A stretch of 64,000 nucleotides of DNA from Orientallactaga sibirica. Lineage: Eukaryota; Chordata; Mammalia; Rodentia; Dipodidae. Below the pieces are notes generated by a model that did not search any database, had not been told where the DNA came from, and saw nothing but the letters and a program-made list of their open reading frames with translations. Shown piece after piece: positions 1 to 10,139 of this stretch (its first letter is position 1; each line of letters begins with the position of its first letter). Both the position numbers and the translations under genes were made by a program. Location of the stretch: contig JAEOAD010000048.1 in NCBI GenBank assembly GCA_036365145.1, positions 12,534,501-12,598,500 of the forward strand, written 5' to 3'.

Positions 1-44
1 GAAAATGTAATCATGATCTATCTAAATTCTGTTGTGTATTTTTA

Positions 45-247
45 AATTATTTATTTATTTACCAGCAGAGAGAGAAGAGAGACAGACAAAGAGAACAGGC
101 ACACCAGGGCCTCCAGCCACTGCAAATGAACTCCCAGATGCATGCACCACTTTGTGCATCTGGCTTTATGTGGGCACTGGGGGAATCAAACCCGGGTCAT
201 TAGACTTTACAGGCAAGCGCCTTAACCACTGAGCAATCTCTCTAGCC
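45..247 (-). mobile_element. DIP SINE
   Basis: Near full-length antisense copy: TTTA tail first, then GA run, body and head ending near 247. DIP is a non-autonomous tRNA-derived SINE transcribed by pol III and mobilised by L1. Confidence 0.9.
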
Positions 248-329
248 TCCTGCTGTGTATTTTTTCAATATAGAAACTAAATGCTGCAGCAAAGCAAAGA
301 AGCTGGGGTTTTGTTGTTGATGTTGTTGT

Positions 330-405
330 TATTTCTATTACAGTGTTTGAGCCCAGAACCTTGCACATGCTAGGCAAGTGCTCTGTGGAGCTGTGATTTT
401 ATGTT
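330..405 (-). mobile_element. ID-like tRNA SINE
   Basis: Antisense relic: GAGCCCAGAACCTTGCACAT followed by GCTAGGCAAGTGCTC matches the reverse of the ID head (an alanine-tRNA/BC1-type SINE). Diverged. Confidence 0.6.
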
Positions 406-424
406 GTCAGAATACAACAGAAGG

Positions 425-505
425 AGACTGGGCAGATGGCTCAGCAAAGGGTGAGTGAAGTGTTTGCCATGCACACGTGAGGACCTGGGTTCAGATCCCA
501 ACACC
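425..505 (+). mobile_element. B2/B3-like SINE fragment
   Basis: Head GGGCAGATGGCTCAG and B-box region GGGTTCAGATCCC. The middle resembles murine B3/B2 rather than DIP, so this is probably an older member of the superfamily. Confidence 0.55.
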
Positions 506-639
506 CACATAAAATGCCCATTATGAGGGTTAGTTTCTGTTTTCAGCCAAATCACGTAAGATCCACAGCCCTTGGGCAAGTCTATGAGGTCTTATCTAGG
601 AAGGATTAACTGAGAGGGGACTGTCCCCCCAGTGTGAGC

Positions 640-1012
640 AACCCTTTTAGTGGATCTTTAGCTAAACAAGTTCCTGGAACAAGTGGCTCCTTTTCCCTGG
701 CTGCCCTAGCTGCTTGCTGGTAAGTACATCTACCCTGTGCTGACATCTGTTAAGGACAAGGAAGCCCTGCTTCTTCAGCTGTGGCTCGAAGGCCAGCGGC
801 TCTAGAGAAATTCTCCAGGCCTTCAGTGCCAGATTGGGGCTGCTGAGGCATCCAGCCGCGTGGACTGAGCAGCTGCCAGGCTGTCAGACTCTCTAGCATG
901 GAGACAGCCATTGTTGGACTGCCCAGCTCATATCCTGTAAGCCAGTCTACTAAATACCTTCTAGAATATATATTCATTCTGTCAGCTCTTTCCTTTTAGA
1001 GCTCTGTGATGA
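640..1012. mobile_element. old rodent dispersed element, probably URR1-like hAT
   Basis: The stretch around 890-1012 (GACAGCCATTGTTGGACTG, then GTAAGCCAGTCTACTAAATA, then TATATATTCATTC and TTTTAGAGCTCTGTGA) follows a repeat also common in mouse and rat. The element type is from memory and uncertain. Confidence 0.5.
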
Positions 1013-1100
1013 ATACACTGGGTACGAGATAGCACGTACCTGCAATCCCAGTGCTGGGGAGGGAGAAGCAGGAGAGAGGTATCCTGGGGGCTTAATGGGC

Positions 1101-1243
1101 TAGCCGGGTGTGGTGGCACACGCTTTTGATCTGAGTTAGGAGGATTGCTGTGAGTTCCAACCCAGCCTGGGATTACAGAGTGAATTACAAATCAGCGTGG
1201 GTTAGAGTGAGTGCTTACCTTGAACCTCCATCCCCCAAAAAAG
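1101..1243 (+). mobile_element. B1 SINE
   Basis: Starts AGCCGGGTGTGGTGGCACAC; internal deletion after the head; short A-rich end. Confidence 0.85.
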
Positions 1244-1244
1244 G

Positions 1245-1373
1245 TAGGAACAGGGTTTGGTGGCACACACCTTTATTCCCAGCACTCAGGAGGCTGGGGT
1301 AGGAGGATTGCCATGAGTTTAAGGCTCCAGGTCAGCCTGGAGTACAGTAAAACCCTACCTAAAAAAAAAAAAA
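1245..1373 (+). mobile_element. B1 SINE
   Basis: Second B1 directly after the previous one, 3' A13 tail; middle shortened. Confidence 0.88.
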
Positions 1374-1425
1374 TTAAGCATTAGAAAAAAACTTAAAAAC
1401 AAACAAACAAAAAACTAAGGTGGAG

Positions 1426-1620
1426 GAGCTGGAAAGATGGCTCAGTGGCTAAAGGCACTTGTTAGTAAAGCCTGCCAGCCTGGGTTCAATTCCTAAGCCA
1501 CCCACATGAGCTTGGCACAAAAAGTGGGGCAAGCGTCTGATGTTTGTCTGCAGTGGCAAGAAGTCCCAGCATGCCCCCCACCCTGACATACACACAAATA
1601 AAAATAAATAAGTAAATAAG
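1426..1620 (+). mobile_element. DIP SINE
   Basis: Head GGAAAGATGGCTCAGTGG, tail AAATAAAAATAAATAAG; lacks the usual long (CT)n. Confidence 0.88.
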
Positions 1621-1905
1621 GTGGAGAATGATTGAGGAAGACATTTAATGCTGACTTGTGACCTCCATGTGCATGAGAATACACACACATGCAAAGAAAA
1701 AAGAAATATGGGTTCAAAAGGCCCCAGAATAACTGAAAGGAATTGAAGGAAAATCATAAATGAAAAAAAAAAAAAAAAAAAAAACAAGGGGAAGTGTTTG
1801 TTTGAAGTCATTGGATGTTGACTGTTGGCAAATATTGACCAAAGAGAACTATTTTTATTAATAAGTATGCATTTTAGCAGGTGAGAATTCTACCACTGAA
1901 CCCCC
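1621..1905. other. single-copy block
   Basis: No gene or known repeat seen apart from an A run near 1764-1784. A minus-strand open frame here runs through the adjacent DIP and is not coding. Confidence 0.5.
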
Positions 1906-1924
1906 AATGCACATAAATGTACAT

Positions 1925-2117
1925 TTAAAAAATACATTTTGTTTTCAAGAAGAGAGAGAGAGAATGGGTGCACCAGGGCCTCTAGACACTACAAATGAAC
2001 TCCAGACACTTGCACCACTTTGTGCATCTGGCTTTACGTGGGTACTGGGGAATCAAGCCCAGACCCTCGGGCTTTGCAAGCAAACACCTTTAACCACTGA
2101 GTCATCTCTCCAGTTCC
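1925..2117 (-). mobile_element. DIP SINE
   Basis: Antisense copy with short GA run; ends CATCTCTCCAGTTCC. Confidence 0.88.
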
Positions 2118-2239
2118 CTACTAAGGTAGTTTTTGTGTACCAAAAATACTTGGAATCATATAACGGGGGCTGGGATAACAGCTGTTGCTGTATAGCCCAG
2201 AACAACCACTTGGAAGTAACCTTTGAGTTAGACTGAAAA

Positions 2240-2400
2240 AGTGACGAGGGAAGTTCAAGCTGGAGAACAGAACCTGCGAGAATGCCTGAAGGGAGAGGGT
2301 TGTGCCTGGCTGGTACCATGGAAGAAGGTGGAAAGGCCAATGTGGCTGGAATAGGGAGGAACCCAGGAATAGTGGTAGATAGTCACAGAATATGTTGCCA
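2240..2400. mobile_element. L2-like ancient remnant, part 1
   Basis: GAATGCCTGAAGGGAGAGG ... AAGGCCAATGTGGCTGGAAT follows an ancient mammalian LINE/L2-type consensus. It is cut by B1 and two DIPs and seems to resume near 3055. Assignment by eye only. Confidence 0.45.
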
Positions 2401-2404
2401 GATT

Positions 2405-2573
2405 TATTTATTTTTGTTGTTTTTCTGGTTTTTTTCGAGGTAGGGTCTCCCTCTAGCTCAGGCTCACCTGGAATTCACTAGGTTGTCTCAGGGTGGCTTT
2501 GAACTCATAGCGATCTTCCTACCTCTGCCTCCCAAGTGCTGGGATTAAAGGTGTGCGCCACCATACCCAGCTA
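2405..2573 (-). mobile_element. B1 SINE
   Basis: Complete antisense copy, T-rich tail then CGAGGTAGGGTCTCCCTC, ending CACCATACCCAGCT. Confidence 0.92.
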
Positions 2574-2592
2574 CCAGATGTTTTTGTTGTTG

Positions 2593-2811
2593 ATTATTTA
2601 TTTATTTATTTGAGAGCGACAGGCAGATAGAGAAAGAGGCAGACAGATAGAGAATGGGAGTGCCAGGGCCTCCAACCAATGCAAACGAACTCCAGATGCA
2701 TGCGCCACTTTGTGCATCTGGCTTATGTGGGTCCTGGGGAAGCGAGCCTTGAACCAGGGTCCTTAGGCTTTACAGGCAAGCGCTTAACCACTAAGCCATC
2801 TCTCCAGGTCC
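2593..2811 (-). mobile_element. DIP SINE
   Basis: Complete antisense copy with (TTTA) tail and GACAGATAGAGA run. Confidence 0.93.
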
Positions 2812-2853
2812 CAGATTTTTTTTTAAGCATTGTTGATTAAAGGGATCAGATTC

Positions 2854-3040
2854 AGGGCTGGAGAGATGGCTTAGCAGTTGAGGCACTTGCCTGTGAAGCC
2901 TATGGACCCAGATTTGATTCCCAAGTGCTCACATAAGCCAGATGTGCATAGTAGCACATGTGTCTGGAGTTCATTTGCAGTAGCTAGAGACCCTGTGCAT
3001 CCATTCTCTCTCTCTCTCTCTCAAATAAACACATAAAACT
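2854..3040 (+). mobile_element. DIP SINE
   Basis: GGGCTGGAGAGATGGCTTAG head, (CT)n at about 3006-3021, then CAAATAAACACATAAA. Confidence 0.93.
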
Positions 3041-3054
3041 AAAATTTAGAGATA

Positions 3055-3330
3055 TTGGATTGGGGTGGTTTGTCAACATGAGAGTTTATTGAAGGGTGGA
3101 ACATTATGAGATGTCTGCTCAGAAGAGTCTGGACACTCGAGTAGTCAGGATGACTCAAGGTGAAGCATCTGCAGTTGTCCAAGTGGGAGATTAAGTGACG
3201 TAGACGAGTCACAGCAGTGACGGTGGTGGGGAACCGTTAGATTCAGGCTATATTTAGGAGGTCATGCTGGCAGGATGCTCTGTGTGGTGGATGGAACACG
3301 AGATGTAGTGGAAGACGTATCATCAAATTC
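3055..3330. mobile_element. L2-like ancient remnant, part 2
   Basis: CAGTTGTCCAAGTGGGAGAT ... TCAGGCTATATTTAGGAGGT is collinear with the L2-type consensus begun at 2240, implying that three SINEs (2405-3040) landed inside one old element. Confidence 0.45.
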
Positions 3331-3540
3331 AGCGGGGACTTGCACTAAGTCCCTCTCCTTATGTTGTGTGACAATAGAGAAGGAATATACACATTGACTC
3401 ATGCAGCTCTATCCTTTCCTCATTTTCATTTCAATTCATCATTCTTCTCATTTTCATGGGGCTTTGAAAAGCCATCTAAATGTTGTCACAAAATTAATCT
3501 TCATTTTAATGCAATGTAAAGACACATTATTAACTTAAGT
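3331..3540. other. single-copy block
   Basis: Nothing recognised; AT-rich, no open frame of note. Confidence 0.4.
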
Positions 3541-3692
3541 TTTTATTTTTTTAATTTTTTCCAGGTATGGTCTCGCTCTAGCCCAGGCTGACCTGGAATT
3601 CACCATGTAGTCTCAGGGTGGCCTCGAACTCACCACAATCCTCCTACCTCAGGCTCCCAAGAGCTGGATTAAAAGGCGTGCGCCACCACGTG
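3541..3692 (-). mobile_element. B1 SINE
   Basis: Antisense copy from T-rich tail to CGTGCGCCACCACG; last bases of the head missing. Confidence 0.9.
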
Positions 3693-3712
3693 GTAGAAAT
3701 TCTCTAAATTGG

Positions 3713-3925
3713 GGCTGGAGAGATGGCTCAACACTTAAGGCACTTGCCTGCAAAGCCAAAGGACCCAGGTTCGATTCCCTAGAACCTACGTAAAGCCAGA
3801 TGCACAAGCTGACACATGCATGTGGAGTTTGTTTGCAACAGCTGGAGGACCTGGCATGCCTCTCTCTCTCTCTCTCTCTCTGTCTCTTTCTATCTCTTTC
3901 TCTAAAATAAATAAATGAAAATTTT
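3713..3925 (+). mobile_element. DIP SINE with intact B box
   Basis: Head GGGGCTGGAGAGATGGCTCA. The pol III B box GGTTCGATTCC is perfect at 3768-3778; the A-box region TGGCTCAACAC lacks the final G. (CT)n at about 3860-3881, AAATAAATAAATG tail. Confidence 0.94.
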
Positions 3926-3941
3926 AAAAAAAGAAATTCTC

Positions 3942-4152
3942 TGGCTGGAGAGAAGGCTTAGCAGTTGAGGCACTTGCTTGTAAAGTCTAAGGACCCACTT
4001 TGAATCCCCAGTACACACATAAGCCAGATGCACAAGGTGGCACACACATCTGGAGTTAGTTTGCAGTGGCTGGAGGCCCTGGTGTGCCCATTCCCTCTCT
4101 CTGTCTCTTTGTCTCTCTCTCTCTCAAATAAATAAATAAATATATTAAAAAA
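3942..4152 (+). mobile_element. DIP SINE
   Basis: Full-length; tail (AAAT)n at about 4126-4142. Immediately upstream of the Rps13 pseudogene. Confidence 0.93.
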
Positions 4153-4254
4153 AGAAATGAAATTCTCCAAACTGCCCAACTTTGCTGTCCTTCTTGTATC
4201 TGCGTGTGTCAGCACAGTCTTATGTTTTATTCCAATGACAAGTATAAAATGTCT

Positions 4255-4896
4255 ACCATGCTCTCTGCAGCCACCATGGGTGACTTGCTCCCAGGAAGGG
4301 CCTGGGGCCCTATCACCCCTGCAGTGTCCCCATGGGGCTGAAGTTGACATCAGACCACAGGCAAGGAGCAGATTTACAAACTGGCCAGGAAAGGCCTGAC
4401 TCCCTCACAGATCGGTGTGATCCTGAGGGACTCCCATGGCGTGCATTTTGTGTCAGTCAATAAAATCTTGTGGATCCTGAAGCCCAGAGGACTTGCTCCT
4501 GATCCTCCTGAGCACTGCTGACAGTTAAGAAAGCAGCTGCTGTCTGCAAGCATCTTGAGCCAAACAGAAGGGATAAAGATGCTAAGTTCTGATTCTGACA
4601 GAAAGTCCAATTCACCAAAGGGCCAAGCGGGTCCTTCCCCCCAGTTGGAAGCACAAGTCCGCCCCAGCCTCTGCCCTAGTGGTGTATATTTGCTTAGGTG
4701 GCCAGGTGTGGTGGCGCACACCTTTAATCCCAGCACTTGGGAGGCAGAGGTAGGAGGATAGCCATGAGTTTGAAACCAGCCTGAGACTACGTAGTGAATT
4801 CCAGGTCAGCCTGGGCTAAAGCAAGACCATACCCCCCCACCAAAAAAAAAAAAAAAGATTTATCTTGTGTACTCCAGCAATAAAATCTCTTGAAAT
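4255..4896 (+). pseudogene. Rps13: processed pseudogene of ribosomal protein S13 (uS15)
   Basis: The parent gene encodes a 151-residue protein of the cytosolic 40S subunit. Here an intronless cDNA-like copy starts near an ATG at 4276. The best-kept part, 4393-4440, translates as [16 protein letters not shown], a hallmark stretch of this family; just upstream 4366-4389 reads as EQIYKLAR. Later blocks (AATAAAATCTT near 4459, GGACTTGCTCCTGATCC near 4489, AAGAAAGCAGCTGCTGT near 4527, CAGCCTCTGCCCTAGT at 4665-4680) stay in cDNA order. Several small deletions in the N-terminal part, after residue 60 and in the C-terminal half break the frame; no single frame survives. A B1 sits in the 3' end at 4697-4855; after it comes the 3' UTR remnant with AATAAA at 4879-4884. 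No introns, and only a short A-rich end. Not expected to make protein. Identification is from memory of the S13 sequence. Confidence 0.88.
4697..4855 (+). mobile_element. B1 SINE inside Rps13 pseudogene
   Basis: Full-length, ending in A14. The flanks ATTTGCTT and ATTTATCTT look like a decayed target-site duplication, so it landed after the pseudogene formed. Confidence 0.92.
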
Positions 4897-4899
4897 AAG

Positions 4900-5128
4900 G
4901 TCTGGAGAGATGGCTTAGTGGTTAAGCACTTGCCCATGAAGCCTAAGGACCCCGGTTCAAGGCTCAATTCCCCAGGACCCAGGTAAGCCAGATGCACCAA
5001 ATGGCGCATGCATCTGGAGTTCGTTTGCAGTGGCTGGAGGCCCTGGCGCACCCATTCTCTCTCTACCCATCTGCCTCTTTCTCTCTCTCTCTGTTGCTCT
5101 CAAATAAATAAATAAATAAACAAAAAAA
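4900..5128 (+). mobile_element. DIP SINE
   Basis: Full-length; tail (AAAT)n then AAACAAAAAAAAA. Starts just after the pseudogene 3' end. Confidence 0.93.
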
Positions 5129-5129
5129 A

Positions 5130-5615
5130 ATTTTTAAATCTCTTGAAATAATAATAATAATAAAAATTTATCATGTGTAAAACATGGTGTTAGGCATTGT
5201 TTTCTGAGAATATCCTTCTTGGAAAAACATGCCATCTAATATAAATCTAACATAAACACCGTAGATTATCATATAATCTAATATAAATTATTTATAAATA
5301 TAAATTATTCATATCTGTTTTCCTGCCATAAAGAGCCCAGTCCTTGGCATGTTGAAGATTCTCAGTAAATGTCTGTGGCTGAATTAATATCTCCCACTAC
5401 AGCACATTGATGTTATTGCTTGCTAATTCCTCTTATGGATTCAGTTAACATGAGCCCATAGTCGGATTGATGACTGAAGCGAGCCAAAGCTGGTGAGCAG
5501 CCTGAACCCAAGATGATTCTGAATCACCTGCAGAGCAGTGACTTTAACAAGACTCCTGTTCTGGTGTGGATGCATGGGTCCATGCACTCTAGGCATTGTT
5601 TGTTAAGATAGAGCT
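5130..5615. other. single-copy block with possible MIR 3' end
   Basis: AT-rich; (AAT)n at about 5148-5162. GAGCCCAGTCCTTGGCATGT ... CTCAGTAAATGTCTG at 5331-5385 resembles the 3' end of a sense MIR. No gene. Confidence 0.4.
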
Positions 5616-5617
5616 TG

Positions 5618-5815
5618 CCAGGCTGAAGAGATGGATCAGTGGTTAAGGTGCTTGCCTGCAAAGCCTAATGACCCTGGTTTGATTCCCCAGGACCCACGTA
5701 GATCCAGATGCACAAAGTGGCACATGCATGTGTAGTTCATTTGCAGTGGCTAGAGGCTCTGGTACACCCATTCTCTCCCCCCTCTGTGCTTGCACATAAG
5801 TAAATACATACAAAT
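5618..5815 (+). mobile_element. DIP SINE
   Basis: Head GGCTGAAGAGATGGATCAG; pyrimidine stretch shortened. Confidence 0.9.
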
Positions 5816-5838
5816 ATTTGTTTTAAAAGAATGAGTTT

Positions 5839-6050
5839 GGGCTGGAGAGATGGCTTAGCAGTTAAGGCGTTTGCCTGCAAAGCCAAAGGATACCAGTTCA
5901 ATTTGCCAGGACCCACGTAAGCCAGATGCACAAGGGGCACATACATCTGGAGTTTGTTTGCAGTGGCTAGAAGCCCTGGTGCACCCATTCTCTCTCTCTC
6001 TTTTTCTCTCTCTCAAATAAATAAATACGTAAATAAAATATATATGTATA
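5839..6050 (+). mobile_element. DIP SINE
   Basis: Full-length; CT run and AAATAAATAAATACG tail. Only about 20 bp after the previous DIP. Confidence 0.93.
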
Positions 6051-6174
6051 TAAAAGACGGAGTTTGCAACTTGAGTCTCCAGTGGGCAGAGCCCTGCTGG
6101 GGAAGAGGTATGTCACGGGGGGGGGGGGGGAGGCAGGTTTTGTAATCCAGCCCTACTAAGGTATGCTCAGAGCA

Positions 6175-6385
6175 GTTTGACTCTTGAGATGTACGTGTTT
6201 GCTGTCATTGGTTTTTCTTTTCTTCCTCTGCTATGTTGATGTATGCTGGAGTGAGCCAGCTTCTTCCACCATTGATAGTGTTTTCCCCCTGGATTCTGTG
6301 AGCCTGAAATAAAGCCTTTCCTCCCATAAGCTGCTTCTGGTCGGATGTTTGTCCAGCAGTGCGAAGGTAACTAACTGCAACAATT
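6175..6385 (+). mobile_element. MaLR-type LTR (ORR1/MT-like), 3' part
   Basis: CTGTGAGCCTGAAATAAAGCC, then CTGCTTCTGGTCGG, ending AAGGTAACTAACTGCAAC. This is the R/U5 end with polyadenylation signal of rodent MaLR LTRs. One of few LTR pieces on the + strand here. Confidence 0.7.
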
Positions 6386-6550
6386 GCTGAAATAGCTTTT
6401 CATTTCCTATATTTCTACCTATTTAGGAAAGACATGAGGGTTAATTTGGGGGTTAGAGTAACTTGCCAGCTAGTAAGGCAGAATTTGTATTTCTTTGTGA
6501 ACACCTACTAAGTTTCCAGAGTCTGATGTTATTATTATTATCATCATCAT

Positions 6551-6703
6551 TTTTTTTTGTTTTGTTTTGAGGTAGAGCCTCACTTTAGCTCAGACTGACC
6601 TGGAATTCACCATGTGGTCTCAGACTGGTCTCGAACTCAAATCGATCCTCCTATGTCTACATCACAAGTGCTCGGATTAAAGGCATGCACCACCACACCT
6701 GGC
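6551..6703 (-). mobile_element. B1 SINE
   Basis: Antisense; T8G tail, ends CACCACACCTGGCC. Confidence 0.92.
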
Positions 6704-6892
6704 CACATTCTGATGTTATATTAGGACTTTTTTTTCCCAAGGGAAAGATATAAAGTTGTAGTTATTTAATTTTTAAAGACCAAAAACTGAATCTAAGAGA
6801 TAGGAAGTAAAAAATTTATCTGTGGGAAGTATTTTTTTGTGTCTCTATGTCAGAATAGAGCCTTGATCTCAGAGATTGATCTAATCTGATGT

Positions 6893-6975
6893 CTTCTTCC
6901 TTCCTTCCTTCCTTCCTTCCTTCCTTTCTCTCTCTCTCTCTCGTTCTTTCTTTCTTTCTTTTTTTTTTTTTGTTT
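6893..6975. repeat. (CTTC)n/(CT)n/(CTTT)n microsatellite
   Basis: Pyrimidine-only tract continuous with the T-rich tail of the next B1. Confidence 0.9.
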
Positions 6976-7101
6976 GTTTTGAGGTAGGGTCTCGCTCCAG
7001 CCCATGCTGACCTGTAGTCTCAGGCTGGTCTTGAACCCCTAGTGCTCCTCCTACCTCTGCCTCTCAAGTGCTGAGATGAACATGTGCCACCACACCCAGC
7101 T
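6976..7101 (-). mobile_element. B1 SINE
   Basis: Antisense copy with a gap at the CTGGAATTCAC segment; ends CACCACACCCAGCT. Confidence 0.9.
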
Positions 7102-7123
7102 GATGCCTTATTTCTGTTCTTTT

Positions 7124-7329
7124 CAATATTTATTTATTTATGAGAGAAGAAGGCAGGGGAGAGAGAGAGAGGGAGAGAATGGGCACACCAGGACCTCTAG
7201 CCACTGCAAACAAACTCCAGATGCATGTGCCACCATGCACATCTGGCTTATGTGGGCACTGGGGAATCGAACCTGGGTCCTTAGGCTTCATAAGCAAGTA
7301 CCGTAACTGCTAAACCATCTCTCCAGGCC
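7124..7329 (-). mobile_element. DIP SINE
   Basis: Complete antisense copy. Confidence 0.92.
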
Positions 7330-7332
7330 CCC

Positions 7333-7392
7333 CCTCTTTATTTATTTATTTATTTATTTATTCATTTATTTATTTATTTATTTATTTATTTT
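7333..7392. repeat. (TTTA)n tract
   Basis: About 14 TTTA units between a DIP and an LTR. Confidence 0.9.
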
Positions 7393-7397
7393 TTGTT

Positions 7398-7686
7398 TTT
7401 TGGGTGGAAGTAGGCAGAGGGCGTGCTGCTGCAAACTCATTTATTCAAGGAAGTGTAGGGGGTTTTAAGGGGTTTGGCTGGCCAATCATTGCATGGGGTG
7501 GTCCCCTTTTTGTGACCAATGACAGCCTGTCTCTGGACAGATCATCTTGTAGCAGGTTTCTCGCGAGCATGGGACTGTAGCTGTTGTCACGCCAGGCCTG
7601 CTCAGGACGCCATGTTCACAGAAGCCACTTCCTGGTTTCTTCTGACATGCGGTCTGGCTAGGACCAGACCTGCATTGTGCCATACA
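7398..7686 (-). mobile_element. ERV2/ERVK-like LTR
   Basis: Read on the minus strand it starts TGTATGGCACAATGC at 7686, is C/A-rich like a retroviral U3, then has CTTGAATAAATGAGTTTGC (polyadenylation signal) and a U5-like end. About 290 bp, single LTR with no internal viral genes nearby. It interrupts an L1 3' end, so it is younger than that L1. Its segment 7510-7536 recurs in a SINE at 46952-46978. Confidence 0.65.
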
Positions 7687-8011
7687 ACTCCCTTTCCTCT
7701 CCCCACTTTCCCCTTCACAAATACACTCTCCATCATATCCCCTCCCCCTCTCAAGTAGTCTGTCTTTTATTTTGATGCCTTAGGAGGCTATTATGAGGGT
7801 CTTGTGTAGGTAGTACTAGGCACTGCGAGGTCATGGATATCCAGGCCATTTTGTGTCTGGTAGAGTGCATTGTAAGCAGTCCTACTCTTCCTTTGGCTCT
7901 TACATTCTTTCCTCCTGAGCCTTGGAGGGTATGATAGAGATGTTTCAGTTCTGTTACCTCTCAGCCTTTTGAATCGTCCCAGAGGTCACTGCCATCTGAA
8001 AAGAGAAGCTT
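7687..8011 (-). mobile_element. L1 3' end (UTR)
   Basis: CTCTCCATCATATCCCCTCC, GGTCATGGATATCCAGGCC and GAGAAGCTTCTCTG are shared with five other copies in the window. Noncoding, 5'-truncated. Confidence 0.85.
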
Positions 8012-8168
8012 CTCTGTGAAGTGTAAAGCCCTGGGTTCAAATCCCAAGTACCCACATAAAGCCAGATGCACAAAATAGTGTATGCATCTGGAGTTCATTT
8101 ACAGTCTCTGGAGGTCCTGGTGCTCCCATTCTCTCTGTATGTCTGTCTCTCTTGTGTCTCTCTCTGCT
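8012..8168 (+). mobile_element. DIP SINE, headless
   Basis: Begins near the B box (GGGTTCAAATCCC); fused at 8168 to a headless B1. Confidence 0.82.
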
Positions 8169-8258
8169 TTAATCCCAGCACTTGGCAAGCAGGGGTAGGA
8201 ATTTTGCTGTGAGTTTGAGGCCATCCTGAGACTACATAGTGAATTCCAGGTCAGCCTC
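8168..8258 (+). mobile_element. B1 SINE fragment
   Basis: From TTTAATCCCAGCAC to CAGGTCAGCCT; lacks the first ~20 bp and the A tail. Confidence 0.85.
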
Positions 8259-8261
8259 GCC

Positions 8262-8411
8262 CCCCCTCTTTCTTTGAGATAAGGTCTCACTCCAGCCCAG
8301 GCTGACCTGAAATTTGCTATGTAGCATCAGGGTGGCCTCGAACTCACAGTGATTTTCCTACCTTAGCCTCCTGAGTGCTGAGATCAAAGGTGTGTGCCAC
8401 CACACCTGGCT
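8262..8411 (-). mobile_element. B1 SINE
   Basis: Antisense copy head-to-head with the previous B1; ends CACCACACCTGGCTG. Confidence 0.92.
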
Positions 8412-8563
8412 GATGTCTTACTTCTATAGCAATGTTGAAGGCTCCATATTCACTCGTGTTGTTCTCCAATTGATCTGTGTTTCTTTCCAATTGATTCCTT
8501 CCATTTTTTGTTCCATATTAGCATGAGTGTTAATAAGTATTTATTCCTTTTAAACAGTTCTAC

Positions 8564-8685
8564 CAGGCATGATGATATATACTTCTTTTCCCAACACTTA
8601 AAAGGCCAAGGCAAGAGGGTGGAGAGTTGGAGGCCAGTTGGCTACATAGCAAGACCCTGTCTCAAGAAAAAACCCTAATCATAAC
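8564..8685 (+). mobile_element. old B1-type SINE
   Basis: Diverged: CCAGGCATGATGATATATAC ... GCTACATAGCAAGACCCTG; ends AAGAAAAAACCC. Region 8412-8563 before it shows nothing. Confidence 0.65.
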
Positions 8686-8741
8686 AACTATTTATATTAA
8701 CCTAAGAAATCACTACATGCAGCATTTCCCAAGCCTTTTTT

Positions 8742-8928
8742 TTAACATTAAAAATTTTTTTATTTATTGTAAAGAGAATGAGAATATGGGATTCTTGCCA
8801 CTGCAAACAAACTCCAGACACATGTGCCACTTTGTGCATCTGGCTTGTTGTGGGTGCTGGGGAAGTGAACCTGGACTGACAAGCTTAGCAAGCAAGTGCC
8901 TTTAACCACTGAACCATCTCCCCAGTTC
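8742..8928 (-). mobile_element. DIP SINE
   Basis: Antisense copy, body shortened after the GA region; ends CCATCTCCCCAGTTCCC. Confidence 0.88.
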
Positions 8929-9012
8929 CCTGGCGTGCCCCATTCTCACTCTCTCTCTGTCTCTCTCTGTCTCTCTCTCCCTCTCTTTTCTCTAATAAAT
9001 AAATTAAATTTA
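8929..9012 (+). mobile_element. DIP SINE tail fragment
   Basis: Only the last segment: GGCGTGCCCCATTCTCAC, (CT)n and AATAAATAAATTAAATT; the inverted neighbour begins where its body should be. Confidence 0.8.
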
Positions 9013-9075
9013 AAAAAACATTTAAAAGGGCAATGGGAGACAGAGAATTCTCCACATTGGTTTAATTGAAAAATA

Positions 9076-9278
9076 AGGTCTTTTTTAATTAGTTGCAAGC
9101 AAATAGAGAGAAAGTGAGAGAGAGAATGGGTGCACCAGGGCCTCTAGCTGCTACAAATGAACTCCAAATGCATGTGTCACTTTGTGCATCTGGCTTTATG
9201 TGGGCACTGAGGAACCGAGCCGGGGTCATTAGGCTTTGCAGGCATGTGCCTTAACTGCTGAGCCATCTCTCCAGCCCA
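9076..9278 (-). mobile_element. DIP SINE
   Basis: Antisense; T-rich tail weak, head ends CATCTCTCCAGCCC. Confidence 0.92.
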
Positions 9279-9329
9279 AGGAAAATAAGGTCTTGAAGTA
9301 AGTGATGGGTATGAAAAATATGATCTATG

Positions 9330-9700
9330 TTAAGGCATTGTATTGGTTCCTGTTCTTGTTGCTGTGACAATTCCTAACAGGCACAACCTAAGGAAGGAGA
9401 GACGTCTTTTGCCACCAGCCTCAGAGAGTACACCCATCATGGCAAGAGAGGCAGTGCAGCTAGTCCAGCTCTGACCGTGGCTGAGCTTATGGCGCAGCCT
9501 GTTCACATGGTGGACCACAAAGCTGAGAGGTAGACTAGCGTCAGGGCTGGTCAGGCTTTCACCCTCTAAGGCCCATCTATCCGCAAGGCTCCACGTGCAA
9601 AAGGTTTCATCAACCTCCGCAAACAGCACCAGCAGTTAGAGACCAAGTTAAAACACACAAGCCCATGGGGGACATTTCACATCCACAGCACAAGAGTTCA
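9330..9700 (-). mobile_element. MaLR LTR (ORR1-like)
   Basis: Plus strand reads GTTGCTGTGACAATTCCTAA at the left and CCATGGGGGACATTTCACAT at the right, the reverse of an ORR1-type LTR. No internal sequence. Confidence 0.75.
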
Positions 9701-9921
9701 ATCCCACTCAGCTTATCAAGCGTTTCCTGGTGTTGACTGTATGGTGGTTTTGCTAAGCTGTTAAGAAGAAAGGGGTCCTGGGTCTAGAGGCGTTTTCTAT
9801 CTCATGGGAAACATACAAACACACCACTGCAGTAGTATGATGGGGTAAGTGTCATAAAGGCTTGTGTACCACATGAAAGGAACAAAGATCAGCAGCTCAT
9901 AACCCAAACTAAGAAGTTCAT

Positions 9922-10135
9922 AGGGCTGGAGGGATGGCTTAGCAGTTAAGGTGTTTGCCTGCAAAGCCAAAGGACCCAGGTTCAATTCCCCAGGATTCAC
10001 GTAAGCCAGATACACAAGGTGGTACATGTGTCTGAAGTTTGTTTACAGTGGCTAAAGGCCCTGGTGTGCCCATTTATTCTTTCTCTCTCTCTCTCTCTGC
10101 CTCTTTCTCTCTGTCTCCAATAAATAAGGTAATAA
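9922..10135 (+). mobile_element. DIP SINE
   Basis: Full-length; (CT)n at about 10082-10098; tail degenerate. Confidence 0.92.
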
Positions 10136-10139
10136 TTTT

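Noticed and set aside
1449..1811. 120-codon minus frame with phenylalanine run
   Set aside because: Antisense of an A-rich tract and a DIP.
3713..3800. tRNA-gene-like A and B boxes at many sites
   Set aside because: They belong to DIP heads; no clover-leaf with a matching acceptor stem was seen.
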